A stretch of DNA of 64,000 nt from Vibrio echinoideorum. Its GTDB lineage: Bacteria > Pseudomonadota > Gammaproteobacteria > Enterobacterales > Vibrionaceae. Made by a program: the position numbers and the translations under genes. Within the stretch, counting starts at the first letter, position 1, and each line of letters starts with the position of its first letter. The stretch lies in assembly GCF_024347455.1 (NCBI RefSeq), contig NZ_AP025483.1, forward strand, positions 1,612,001 through 1,676,000. Reading direction: 5' to 3'. This document shows, piece after piece, positions 38,433 to 46,762 of this stretch. The notes under the pieces were generated by a model. That model was not told the origin of the DNA. It saw only the letters and a list, made by a program, of their open reading frames with translations, and did no database searches.

Positions 38433-40136
38433 ATGACTTGTACTAAATTTAAATTAACCACAGTTGCAGCCCTAGTTTTGGCTGCAACTAATGCGAATGC
38501 TGCGCTTTACAAGGTCGTTGAAGTTACGCCTTCTATTACAGATGCATCTGAAATCTATGGTGTTGCGATTCAACCAGCGACTGTTTCTGGAACAGAGAGT
38601 TGTTTTACTACTGGTACGGTCGGTGGAGTCGCGTGTGATAGCTTTAAATTAGCTGGAGAAACTCGTAATGCTGTTGACGGTATAGGTTATCGAGAGGAAG
38701 TCCCTTTCGCTATGGACGCACCGTTCCAATATATTCAAGAACGCGATGATTTTGAAAACTATTGTTATCGTGAGCTTAGATACTCTACATGCGAAAGCTG
38801 GGCGGACAACCGTTGGAGTACTTGGAGTAAGGAGAGCAACCTTAGTTATGTAAACGCGAAAGCATTTGTTGAAAACGGTAGCTCAATTAGTTCTTATAAC
38901 GTAGCTATTACGTCGCTAGATGATTCAGGTGTGCCAGTAGGTATTGAGTCAAACGGCAGTGATATTCGTTATAATGCAGTGACAACGGTGCCTCTAACTG
39001 CTTCATCTGAATCACGTGCTTTTGGTGCTTTAACTGTTGATAATGCTGGTACTGACATCATTTATAACTTTGGCAGTATTTCTGTTAAAGGACCAGTAAC
39101 CGATACTTCAAACACAACGTTCAGTTCGAAAGCTGCTATCTGGAAGGATGGAGAGGTTCATCAGTTTATATGGACACAAGGGGATATTCCCCAAACTGGT
39201 GACTATTTTGCTCAAGGAAGTATGCGCGGCCTCACGGAAAACTCCGGAAAATTATATGGCGTCGGTTTCGATACGGTGAATGGTAATGGTGACCTGCAAG
39301 ACATGAATGCAAGTGTTTTTGTTAGTGATTCACTGGATATTTCCGGAGCTAATTGGACAACGAAAATAATCAGCGGCGCTGAGGTCAAATCTGGTTCTTC
39401 AAACGATGATGCTAGATACAGTAACTCTGTCGCTACCGACATCAATGAGAACTTGTTTGCTGTTGGTTATTCTAAGCGTAACGGCTATGTGCCAGAGAGT
39501 GGTAGTGCCGGTAACAAGATTTTCGTTGTAACGGATGCTAAGAACCCGACAGCAACGTACTTGTCTGGTGGTATCTTCTTTGGTGGTTCGAGCGGTGAAG
39601 CTAAAGCAGTTAACAACTTCAATGAGTTTGTTGGCCAGATTGACGCTGAGACGACTCGTGAAGTCGATGGTAGTGAACGTAGACACCGTGGTTTTATCTA
39701 CCCGTATCAAGCGACCGGCACTGATGCATCAAGAATTGCGCTGTTTGAGAGTAAAGCTTGGTGGTTAGATGATCTAACAAATGGTGTAAATGCTGATGGA
39801 CAAGATTATTCTGATGCCAATAACCGTTTCCGAATTATTGACGCTTCAGGAATTAACGATGCAGGTGTGATTTCAGCAACCGCTATTAAGTGTACAGTCG
39901 GTGGAACGACACAAGCATACGATACAACGTCACATAACTCTTACTGTGGTGCAGCGGCATCTAATGCGGTAGAAGAAGTGGTAGCCGTTAAGTTGGTTCC
40001 GATCTCTGGTGCAACCAAAGCTGACATCCAAACTCGTAGTGCAGACACTGAAAAAGTTGATCGCCAAGGCGGCAGTTTAGGTTGGTTTGCTTTGACTGTT
40101 CTTGGTCTGTTAGGGTTCCGTAGAAAATTTAAATAA
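38433..40136 (+). CDS. DUF3466 family surface protein with GlyGly-CTERM tail
   Basis: A 567-residue secreted protein of the DUF3466 family of Vibrio-type bacteria. The signal peptide MTCTKFKLTTVAALVLAATNANA is cut near residue 23. The body is rich in small, polar residues with repeated GVxxxN-type beta motifs. The tail GGSLGWFALTVLGLLGFRRK (about residues 548-567) is a GlyGly-CTERM signal: a glycine pair, a hydrophobic helix and basic residues, the mark of rhombosortase substrates exported by type II secretion. It starts nine bases after uup, probably in the same operon. Function unknown. Confidence 0.85.
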   Translation: MTCTKFKLTTVAALVLAATNANAALYKVVEVTPSITDASEIYGVAIQPATVSGTESCFTTGTVGGVACDSFKLAGETRNAVDGIGYREEVPFAMDAPFQYIQERDDFENYCYRELRYSTCESWADNRWSTWSKESNLSYVNAKAFVENGSSISSYNVAITSLDDSGVPVGIESNGSDIRYNAVTTVPLTASSESRAFGALTVDNAGTDIIYNFGSISVKGPVTDTSNTTFSSKAAIWKDGEVHQFIWTQGDIPQTGDYFAQGSMRGLTENSGKLYGVGFDTVNGNGDLQDMNASVFVSDSLDISGANWTTKIISGAEVKSGSSNDDARYSNSVATDINENLFAVGYSKRNGYVPESGSAGNKIFVVTDAKNPTATYLSGGIFFGGSSGEAKAVNNFNEFVGQIDAETTREVDGSERRHRGFIYPYQATGTDASRIALFESKAWWLDDLTNGVNADGQDYSDANNRFRIIDASGINDAGVISATAIKCTVGGTTQAYDTTSHNSYCGAAASNAVEEVVAVKLVPISGATKADIQTRSADTEKVDRQGGSLGWFALTVLGLLGFRRKFK

Positions 40137-40148
40137 TTTTATCTCTTG

Positions 40149-40184
40149 AGCCCGAGTTCACAATTTTGAACTCGGGCTTTTTTT
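40149..40184 (+). terminator. Terminator after the DUF3466 gene
   Basis: AGCCCGAGTTCA and TGAACTCGGGCT form a perfect 12-base stem with a six-base loop and a T tract, 12 bases after the stop. Confidence 0.93.
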
Positions 40185-40296
40185 CACCTTGAGAAAAGTG
40201 AAAAGTTGGTCGATTCTTAAAGTTGGAGTCACAAAAACTCCGCTAAGTTGTAATCATTGTATGTTAGTAAATTAACACCCGTATGAGGACTGCACT

Positions 40297-40470
40297 ATGA
40301 AGAGACAAAAGCGTGATCGCCTAGAACGAGCACAATCTCAAGGTTACAAAGCTGGTTTAAATGGCAGGTCACAAGAAGCTTGCCCATATAGCCAAATGGA
40401 TTCCAAATCGTATTGGTTAGGTGGTTGGCGTGATGCCAAAGATGATAAGCATTCAGGTCTCTATAAGTAG
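40297..40470 (+). CDS. rmf: Ribosome modulation factor
   Basis: RMF binds the 30S subunit in stationary phase and pairs ribosomes into inactive 100S dimers. The 57-residue protein begins MKRQKRDRLERAQSQGYKAG and contains GRSQEACPYSQ and WLGGWRDA, all strongly conserved in RMF. The position directly before fabA (opposite strand) matches E. coli. GAGGA lies ten bases upstream of the ATG. Growth-phase regulation is expected from the family, but no element was identified. Confidence 0.95.
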   Translation: MKRQKRDRLERAQSQGYKAGLNGRSQEACPYSQMDSKSYWLGGWRDAKDDKHSGLYK

Positions 40471-40494
40471 ATAGGGCAAACATATTCAAAAGTT

Positions 40495-40531
40495 AAGGCT
40501 CCATGCTATTTACAATGGCTGGAGCCTTGTT
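40495..40531 (+). terminator. Terminator-like stem-loop after rmf
   Basis: AAGGCTCCA and TGGAGCCTT form a nine-base stem around a 16-base loop, followed by GTTAGTTT. It lies 25 bases after the rmf stop. Confidence 0.65.
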
Positions 40532-40638
40532 AGTTTCTGAGATACATACAAGGCCTTATAAACCGTGGATTAGCCACAGTGATTTAAGGTTGTTTCGCTG
40601 GTGGACATAGAATTGATCAATTTAACTAGCTATACCCT

Positions 40639-40666
40639 AATGCACTATAACTAAATATGTTAAGAT
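40639..40666 (+). other. Degenerate dif-like site 1
   Basis: AATGCACTATAACTAAATATGTTAAGAT resembles a Xer site: a XerC-like arm (compare AGTGCGCATTA) and a XerD-like arm with the core TATGTTAA, with a central region one base shorter than usual. The 16-mer TGCACTATAACTAAAT at 40641-40656 is exactly repeated at 44353-44368. It lies between rmf and fabA, in non-coding DNA. Function as a recombination site is inferred. Confidence 0.4.
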
Positions 40667-40671
40667 AAAAA

Positions 40672-40702
40672 TAAAGCAACCATTAGCTGCTTTATTAAAA
40701 AT
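40672..40702 (-). terminator. Terminator after fabA
   Basis: On the minus strand, after the fabA stop, TAAAGCA and TGCTTTA pair over a nine-base loop and are followed by T-rich DNA. Confidence 0.6.
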
Positions 40703-40714
40703 CTAACTATTAGA

Positions 40715-41230
40715 TTAGAATGCTGACGTATCTTGGAAAAGGCCAACTTTCAAATCTTTAGCAACATAGATCTCTTTGCCATCAACAAGTACGCGACCAT
40801 CTGCAAGACCCATAACTAGGCGACGGTTAACAACACGTTTCATGTGGATTTCGTAAGTTACTTTTTTCGCAGTAGGTAGAATTTGACCAGTGAATTTCAC
40901 TTCGCCTACACCTAAAGCACGGCCTTTACCTTTGCCGCCAATCCAACCAAGGTAGAAGCCAACAAGCTGCCACATTGCATCAAGTCCTAGACAACCAGGC
41001 ATTACTGGGTCACCAGGGAAGTGACAGTCGAAGAACCATAGGTCAGGAGTAATATCCAGTTCAGCAAGAATCAAACCTTTACCGAAATCACCTTCAGTCT
41101 CAGACATTTTAGTGATGCGATCCATCATCAACATGTTCGGTGCTGGTAGTTGAGGACCTTCTGGCCATAGTTCGCCTTGGCTTGATGCTAGAAGATCTTC
41201 GCGAGTGTAAGAATCACGTTTGTTTTGCAT
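40715..41230 (-). CDS. fabA: 3-hydroxydecanoyl-ACP dehydratase/isomerase
   Basis: FabA dehydrates 3-hydroxydecanoyl-ACP and isomerises the product to cis-3-decenoyl-ACP, the branch point to unsaturated fatty acids. The 171 residues include [24 protein letters not shown] with the catalytic His (about residue 70) and Asp (about 84), and end in LFQDTSAF like the E. coli protein. A TTG start six bases upstream is in frame, but the ATG at 41230 fits the family ([12 protein letters not shown]) and has GGAG upstream. A terminator-like hairpin lies downstream. Confidence 0.97.
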   Translation of the reverse strand: MQNKRDSYTREDLLASSQGELWPEGPQLPAPNMLMMDRITKMSETEGDFGKGLILAELDITPDLWFFDCHFPGDPVMPGCLGLDAMWQLVGFYLGWIGGKGKGRALGVGEVKFTGQILPTAKKVTYEIHMKRVVNRRLVMGLADGRVLVDGKEIYVAKDLKVGLFQDTSAF

Positions 41231-41300
41231 TATCAATTACTCCGATTTTTGATAGGTGCATTTTAGTGAACAGGTGTACGCTAAACAAGTCCGATCAGTA

Positions 41301-42953
41301 CTAGACAAACCAGTTTTTAATGCGTGCAACAATTCCAATAGGGTGCTCATGTCTTTCAAAGTTTTCAATACGTTCTGCGATTTTGCTCAGAACGCTTTCT
41401 TGTTCATCGTCTCTAAATGGTTTGTTCATAATTAGAGGAATTGCTTCATCTACATTAGACACAGACCAAATATGGAATTCTTCATTTTTTATGCTTTCAA
41501 TAAGGTCAGGCTTGAGCGCAAGGTGTCTTAAGTTAGATCTTGGAAGAATCACACCTTGTTCACCAGTTAAACCATTGTGTTTGCATACATGGTAGAAACC
41601 TTCGATTTTTTCGTTAAGTCCACCGACTGCTTGTACACGACCAAACTGGTCAACAGCACCTGTTACAGCAATTTGTTGATTGATAGGGTATTCAGATAGA
41701 GCACTTACCAAAGAGCACAGCTCTGCAAGAGAAGCGCTATCGCCATCGACTTCGCAATATGATTGTTCAAATACTACAGACGCGGCGTATGGCAGGGGAT
41801 CTTCAAGGTTTAATGCACTGCTAACAAACGCTTGCATGATCATCATGCCCTTCGCGTGCAGGTTACCACCAAGTTCAGCTTTACGTTCAACGTCGGTAAT
41901 GTCTCCATCACCAAAGTGAATGACACATGAAATTCGAGCCGGTTCACCATAAGATACAGGGTGTCCAGGAACATCGATAACGGTTAGACCGTTAACTTGA
42001 CCCACTTGCTCACCCTCGGTCTCGATAATGACTTGGCCATCTCGAATATCATCAAGAGCGCGTTCTGGTAGGTACGACTCTCGGTGGTATTTATGTTGTT
42101 GAGCTTGTTGAATATGGTGAACATCAATCTCGCCATTGTCCGCTTCAATTAAAGCTTCATTCAAAAGCGCATTATGCCAAATCGGGCATAAGGGGATGTA
42201 ACTTTGATCTTCGGTCTCTCTTGCTCCAGCGGTAAGAACCCCAATTAGCGCCTGTTGCGTGATGTTTGGGAGGTTATAACGTTGCTGAAGCCACTTTAGA
42301 TATCCAAGATACTGAGTCAAAGTGTCGTGTGAGATCTTAATGTCTTGCTCTATTTCACTGAATAGACAAAAACCAGTTTGAATATCGCTATCCAGATAAT
42401 CAAGGTCACCCAATTGAGCTCTGTCTCCAACTATAACCAGCTTAATGTTGTAGGTAAGAGGTAAAGTTGGGGATTGATTCAAGTGTTCAGGGTTGCTACT
42501 GATTGGCTCTACTGCTTCACCAAGAAGCGCAGACTTTAATAACAACCAGCTTCCCGGGTTTGCCAAGATCAGGTTTGCTGAAACGATCAGGTAGCCGTTG
42601 TTTGCCCTTGATAGCAAGCCGGGTTTTGTAGCAATAATCTTACCGTCTTTTGATTGGACTTGGTCAAACAGAGAAACAGCGTTTAAAGATTCGGTTTTTA
42701 TTACCGGAAGAGTCTGGTCGTCTAATGCAGTAACTAAAGACTCAACAATCATTTGACGATAGATCGAGTTGTCCTGGGCGTTTACAAGTAATACACGCGA
42801 AAGGTTGGACAAGCGGACAAAGCGGGTTAACGCGTCTCTGAATCTATGTTGAATGTCTGAAAACGGGAAAGGCGAGATGTCAGGGAATTGCTCTAATTGA
42901 GCGCTATATTCGTCGTACTGAGGCGTAACATGTCGCCAATCTACTTGAGTCAT
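41301..42953 (-). CDS. Lon-like protease (LonH/YcbZ family)
   Basis: A 550-residue protein of the YcbZ group of Lon-related proteases. The C-terminal S16 protease domain shows the catalytic Ser in EVDGDSASLAEL and the catalytic Lys in GLNEKIEGFYHV, the Ser-Lys dyad of Lon. The N-terminal half is a divergent AAA-like region; its usual Walker A lysine is not clear, so ATP dependence is doubtful. It lies 70 bases upstream of fabA on the same strand and divergent from matP, exactly as in E. coli. Substrates unknown. Confidence 0.88.
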   Translation of the reverse strand: MTQVDWRHVTPQYDEYSAQLEQFPDISPFPFSDIQHRFRDALTRFVRLSNLSRVLLVNAQDNSIYRQMIVESLVTALDDQTLPVIKTESLNAVSLFDQVQSKDGKIIATKPGLLSRANNGYLIVSANLILANPGSWLLLKSALLGEAVEPISSNPEHLNQSPTLPLTYNIKLVIVGDRAQLGDLDYLDSDIQTGFCLFSEIEQDIKISHDTLTQYLGYLKWLQQRYNLPNITQQALIGVLTAGARETEDQSYIPLCPIWHNALLNEALIEADNGEIDVHHIQQAQQHKYHRESYLPERALDDIRDGQVIIETEGEQVGQVNGLTVIDVPGHPVSYGEPARISCVIHFGDGDITDVERKAELGGNLHAKGMMIMQAFVSSALNLEDPLPYAASVVFEQSYCEVDGDSASLAELCSLVSALSEYPINQQIAVTGAVDQFGRVQAVGGLNEKIEGFYHVCKHNGLTGEQGVILPRSNLRHLALKPDLIESIKNEEFHIWSVSNVDEAIPLIMNKPFRDDEQESVLSKIAERIENFERHEHPIGIVARIKNWFV

Positions 42954-43142
42954 TTAAGTTTCTGATTATGATAATAAGGTAGGGAGTATATAGAAAAACC
43001 GATCTGGCTTGTAGCTCTATGTTGTAGTTACTAATCACTAAGCTAATATAAGTATGATCTTGGTCTATTCTTTCAAGACAATAATTGTTAAGTAGCCCGT
43101 TCTGGGTTACGCTGTCACTAGAATCAACTCTCGAGATTAGAC

Positions 43143-43598
43143 ATGAAATATCAGCAACTTGAAAACTTAGAATGTGGTTGGAAATGGAACTATCTGGTCA
43201 AAAAATGGAAAGAAGGTGAATCGATTACCTGTCACATTGATTCAAGTGAAGCTGATGTCGCATTACAAGCTTTATTGAAGCTAGAGCACCAACCTACAGG
43301 CGTGCTTGAGTGGATATCTAGCAATATGTCTCCAGAGCTCGATAACAAGCTTAAACAAGCGATCCGAGCTAAGCGAAAACGCCATTTCAATGCTGAACAA
43401 GTTCATACCAAGAAGAAATCTATAGACCTTGATTATCGCGTATGGGAAAAGCTGTCTCAACGAGCGAATGAATTGGGTTGTACGTTATCAGACGCAATTG
43501 AATACTTAGTGAGTGAAGCCTCTCGTAGTGAACAGGCAAGTAAGACGGTAACCAGCCTTAAAGAAGACTTGAGCAAACTCCTTTCTGACGACAAATAA
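43143..43598 (+). CDS. matP: Macrodomain Ter protein MatP
   Basis: MatP binds matS sites, organises the Ter macrodomain and ties it to the division machinery. The 151-residue protein matches MatP throughout (MKYQQLENLECGWKWNYLVKKWKEGE, then LDYRVWEKLSQRANELGCTLSDAIEYLV). The second segment is the ribbon-helix-helix DNA-binding region, and the C-terminal helix supplies the tetramer coiled coil. Its presence agrees with this window being at the chromosome terminus. It is followed by two small genes. Confidence 0.96.
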   Translation: MKYQQLENLECGWKWNYLVKKWKEGESITCHIDSSEADVALQALLKLEHQPTGVLEWISSNMSPELDNKLKQAIRAKRKRHFNAEQVHTKKKSIDLDYRVWEKLSQRANELGCTLSDAIEYLVSEASRSEQASKTVTSLKEDLSKLLSDDK

Positions 43599-43617
43599 TC
43601 ATCAAAGTGGTGGCATT

Positions 43618-43926
43618 ATGATGTACGTAATTTTAATCGGTGCGGTGTTGGTTTTTTGGTTAGTTGCAATTGATAGACCCGTGTTGAAAATCAAATTCAA
43701 TAACGGATCTATTGAGCAAGTTAAAGGGCATCTTCCGCCGAGCTTTAAACATAACCTTCAAGAAATTGGTCACAATAATGCGTTTAAAGGTGAACTTAAA
43801 GTGTATGCGAAACGCGCTGGCTACAACCTCAAGTTCACTAAAGATATACCTAAAAGCGTACAGCAACGTATTCGTAACGTATTCCCGCATAATGGCTTTA
43901 AGTCTAAAGGTTCGAAGAAGGCATAA
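43618..43926 (+). CDS. DUF3634 family membrane-anchored protein
   Basis: A 102-residue protein of the DUF3634 family, common downstream of matP in Vibrio. An N-terminal membrane helix (MMYVILIGAVLVFWLVAI) is followed by a basic soluble domain (LKIKFNNGSIEQVKGHLPPSFKHNLQEI...) that would face the cytoplasm or periplasm. It starts 20 bases after matP, probably in the same transcript. The ATG at 43621 is an equal alternative start. Function unknown. Confidence 0.75.
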   Translation: MMYVILIGAVLVFWLVAIDRPVLKIKFNNGSIEQVKGHLPPSFKHNLQEIGHNNAFKGELKVYAKRAGYNLKFTKDIPKSVQQRIRNVFPHNGFKSKGSKKA

Positions 43927-44031
43927 TTGTCAAAAATTTCGTCCGAGTTAGTAATTAGTCATACTTAATTAATCCTCAGTTTCTCTCAATTGTCTGCATA
44001 CTGTTCTCAACTTTCATAATGGAGAACAGAT

Positions 44032-44352
44032 ATGAGATATCTAGTATTCTTTTTTTATTTCTTACCTTTGCATGCACTCACTGATGATGCATTAGTTAAT
44101 CCAGTAGCAAAAAAGATCAAAGCGACAGTTATCAAAGGATTCAACAAGAGCAATGTTGAAGTCGAGGGGTATTGTGATCTTATGATCGAAATGAAGCATT
44201 CTAAAGGCTACGCCAGAATCAAAAAGGTTAGGGCGTCTGGCGATAGTACGGCATGCAAACACGCTAAAATGTATTTGCCGAAGAAGAAAAAGTTCAAATA
44301 CAGTTTCCCTGAGAAGTTTATTCGATTACACATCACAGAATTAGCACCTTAG
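44032..44352 (+). CDS. Small exported protein resembling the TolA C-terminal domain
   Basis: A 106-residue protein with a signal peptide (MRYLVFFFYFLPLHALT). Its mature part looks like TolA domain III: NPVAKKIKATVIKGFNKS, then a Cys-containing strand GYCDLMIEM, then RASGDSTACKHA (compare TolA SGDxxxC), and an ending FIRLHITELAP like the TolA end. The two cysteines fit the disulfide of that domain. The similarity is read by eye and is not certain. It lacks the membrane anchor and long helix of TolA. Its stop codon overlaps a dif-like site. GGAGAA lies well placed before the ATG. Confidence 0.6.
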   Translation: MRYLVFFFYFLPLHALTDDALVNPVAKKIKATVIKGFNKSNVEVEGYCDLMIEMKHSKGYARIKKVRASGDSTACKHAKMYLPKKKKFKYSFPEKFIRLHITELAP

Positions 44353-44378
44353 TGCACTATAACTAAATTATCTTAATT
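44351..44378 (+). other. Degenerate dif-like site 2
   Basis: AGTGCACTATA, six bases ACTAAA, then TTATCTTAATT. Compared with AGTGCGCATTA and TTATGTTAAAT the XerC arm matches 8 of 11 and the XerD arm 9 of 11. The layout (11-6-11) is that of a true dif site. It begins inside the stop codon of the TolA-like gene and marks the left border of the accessory region. It shares a 16-mer with site 1 at 40641. Confidence 0.5.
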
Positions 44379-44394
44379 CTTTTGAAACAATTTC

Positions 44395-45705
44395 GTGAAC
44401 CAATCTCTAATTTCTATTAATATTAGTTTTATTATAAAGACAGAATATGTCGGCAAAAGAAACTTAGGGCAAAGGAAAGCACGGTTGTTGTTAGCAAATA
44501 AAAATTACCCCCCTGAAGTGATTGAGATCTCTAGAAAGGTCTCAATCAATGTTGAGGCTCGCTTTAATCGATGGTTGATCTCACCAGAGTATAATCTTGA
44601 GCAAGGTACAGTAGACACATTACTGAGTTTGGAAAATAGATACTGTGATAGTGTGATATTTGATGAGTCTGACCGCATATCCCACAATCAACGTATTTTA
44701 CTACGTTGTGAGCAGGATCGAGTCAATGTGCATCGCGAGAAAGTCGTCGCGAAGCAACAAACACTGCGATACGTTATCGATGATGTGAGTAATGCAGCCT
44801 CGGCTCTGATGCTTGAGAAGCTTCAAGGTACCTTAATAAGTTCGTTGTTCTCAGACCTACCAGATTACAACCAGTTCGCTAGCGTTGCCTATTCGCCGTC
44901 CTTAAATTTTTCTAAACTTCATGAAATATCAGCTAAAAGTAGACCATTAAGTTCAAGTTTAATCGAGTTTGTTTCCAATCATGAGTTTACCGAGAAGTAT
45001 GGAAAGAAATCCAAGGTGATTCTTGACCCTAAAGTTGCAGCGCGACAGCTCGGTATCGAGAACTGTCGCTTGTTGTTTCCATTGCTCATGAGCCAACAAT
45101 TGATTAAATGGAATGACGGTAACATCAAACATATCGTTCCCAAGGTTTGGCAACACTTAGTGGTGACTTCAAACGTTACGCGACTTCGACTTCAAGAAAC
45201 GTCTGTGAAGGAGCCCAAGGCTGGGATACTTCTTGGTGTGCTACGAGTTTTACCTTTATTTTTGATTTGTAACCATTTCTCATCAACATTTGAAGATGCG
45301 CTGGTGAAAACGATGCTTGGGTACAGAGACGCGAGCGACAAACATGATGAGTATTACGCTTGCACGGAAGTTCTCCCAAACACCCAGTTTCTAGAAACGA
45401 TGGTTGAAAAATTAGAGCTTAAGCTACTAAAAAATCTTGTTGATTTTATTGATTGGAGCCCGGGTAACCAGTTTATAAAGAGGGCACTTCTTGAAGAAGT
45501 GAATGAAACCCCAGCACTTGAGCGCACCGTCTATGGTGCTGCATTGGCTCAGGGTAGAAAATTCTCCATATTTGAAGCTTTGGATAATAGTGACTTATTC
45601 AATGCAAAGCATCGTCCTTATTGGTTCTCTACGGTACAAATGGCATCTTCGACGGTTGAACAAGTGCAAGGTAGAATACCAGGGAAACTGACCACGAATA
45701 TGTAG
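44395..45705 (+). CDS. HDOD-like signalling protein (degenerate)
   Basis: A 436-residue protein. The segment around residues 145-230 resembles an HDOD domain: LISSLFSDLPDYNQFASVA, then HEISAKSRPLSSSLIEFVSN, then VAARQLGIENCRLLFPLLM, which is the pattern of a helix pair followed by the (A/V)xxxLGxxxxRxL motif. HDOD proteins act in signalling without enzyme activity. The only in-frame start after the upstream stop is GTG 44395, with no good ribosome site. The true start may be later, or the 5' end may have been changed by the recombination site just upstream. Confidence 0.6.
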   Translation: MNQSLISINISFIIKTEYVGKRNLGQRKARLLLANKNYPPEVIEISRKVSINVEARFNRWLISPEYNLEQGTVDTLLSLENRYCDSVIFDESDRISHNQRILLRCEQDRVNVHREKVVAKQQTLRYVIDDVSNAASALMLEKLQGTLISSLFSDLPDYNQFASVAYSPSLNFSKLHEISAKSRPLSSSLIEFVSNHEFTEKYGKKSKVILDPKVAARQLGIENCRLLFPLLMSQQLIKWNDGNIKHIVPKVWQHLVVTSNVTRLRLQETSVKEPKAGILLGVLRVLPLFLICNHFSSTFEDALVKTMLGYRDASDKHDEYYACTEVLPNTQFLETMVEKLELKLLKNLVDFIDWSPGNQFIKRALLEEVNETPALERTVYGAALAQGRKFSIFEALDNSDLFNAKHRPYWFSTVQMASSTVEQVQGRIPGKLTTNM

Positions 45706-45813
45706 ACACAGGTTGAGAATAAAATTAAGAGATCCATATCTAATTGGACTTTTAATTACACTGTAAAATTTCATAACCACTTCACTTAGCTGGTTTTTTT
45801 GTTCGTAACTAGT

Positions 45814-46437
45814 TTAGCTTACCGCTTCAAACGTAAATGAATCATGTTTTACCATAGCGTGTTTAACGGGAATACCAAGGCTTTGACAAGTCATCAAGAC
45901 TTTCAGTTTTCGGTCAACAGGAGCGTGCTCTGAGAGGATCACTGCTCTTAAGCATTCTTTGTTCAGATACAATTTATTCCCGACAATTTCTTCATCAGGT
46001 AACACCCATCGATATTCTTGTTCGTGACGCCAGTTAGAATGCTTAGTTTTAAATAACTCCGACCCCAACTTAGTTTCTTTCAACTTAACTTCTAACCCTG
46101 TTAACGACGATAAATTAAATATGGCGGGGTTATCTTCATATTGGACTTCAAAGCAGTTGAGATTAGCCTTGCCGTTGTAAAAGTTAAGATCATACTCGAT
46201 ACACATACCTTTAAAATTATCGCCATATTGAGACCACAGTATGGGGTGACTACTCGATTGAGAAAAGCACATTAATTTAAAGTTGTTTTGAAGGTTCTCG
46301 TTGAACTCGTGATTCGATTCAAAAGGATTATTAAAGGTTTTTGCGTAATCAAACCATAACGAACATTCAGATATTGACTGTATGTTTCGATCGTGAAGGG
46401 ATCTGAACTTATAAAGCTTAGGCAACATATCAAACAC
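45814..46437 (-). CDS. DUF2971 family protein
   Basis: A 207-residue protein with the DUF2971 pattern: LYKFRSLHDRNIQSI at the start, FNNPFESNHEF, CFSQ, then LWSQYGDNFKGMCIEYDLNF, and HEQEYRWVLPDEE near the end. The family is scattered in bacteria and phage islands, often next to defence genes; no biochemical role is established here. It is monocistronic and lies in the accessory region left of the phage remnants. The strand is opposite to its HDOD-like neighbour. Confidence 0.8.
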   Translation of the reverse strand: MFDMLPKLYKFRSLHDRNIQSISECSLWFDYAKTFNNPFESNHEFNENLQNNFKLMCFSQSSSHPILWSQYGDNFKGMCIEYDLNFYNGKANLNCFEVQYEDNPAIFNLSSLTGLEVKLKETKLGSELFKTKHSNWRHEQEYRWVLPDEEIVGNKLYLNKECLRAVILSEHAPVDRKLKVLMTCQSLGIPVKHAMVKHDSFTFEAVS

Positions 46438-46696
46438 CTATTTTACAAAACTGCCTGATGTTAACACTTAAAATCACAACGGAAGTGCGAATGCATTGCA
46501 TTTGATTGCTTAATCACCTTATTTGTTCATATAACTGATTGATAGATCAAAATTTAAACACGAAATAGTAGCCTGTTTAGGCGGTTTGTTTCGTGTGAAC
46601 CTAATTGGTAAGGCAAGTATCATTACAGATAAGAGACAACGTAACGTTTTGTTGGGGTGAGTTGTCTAGAGAGCTTATGTGTACAGGGGAGAAAAG

Positions 46697-46741
46697 TATC
46701 ACAATTAAGCCGAACTCAAAGAGTTCGGCTTAATTGTGATA
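46697..46741. terminator. Perfect 21-base inverted repeat, bidirectional terminator
   Basis: TATCACAATTAAGCCGAACTC, a three-base loop AAA, and its exact complement. The stem is uninterrupted for 21 bases. It lies just downstream of the outer-membrane protein gene (minus strand). Its core AAGCCGAACT resembles the stems at 50671 and 51893 of the phage remnants, so it may have come with a phage element. Confidence 0.8.
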
Positions 46742-46762
46742 GAACGTTCTATTGGAGATAGT

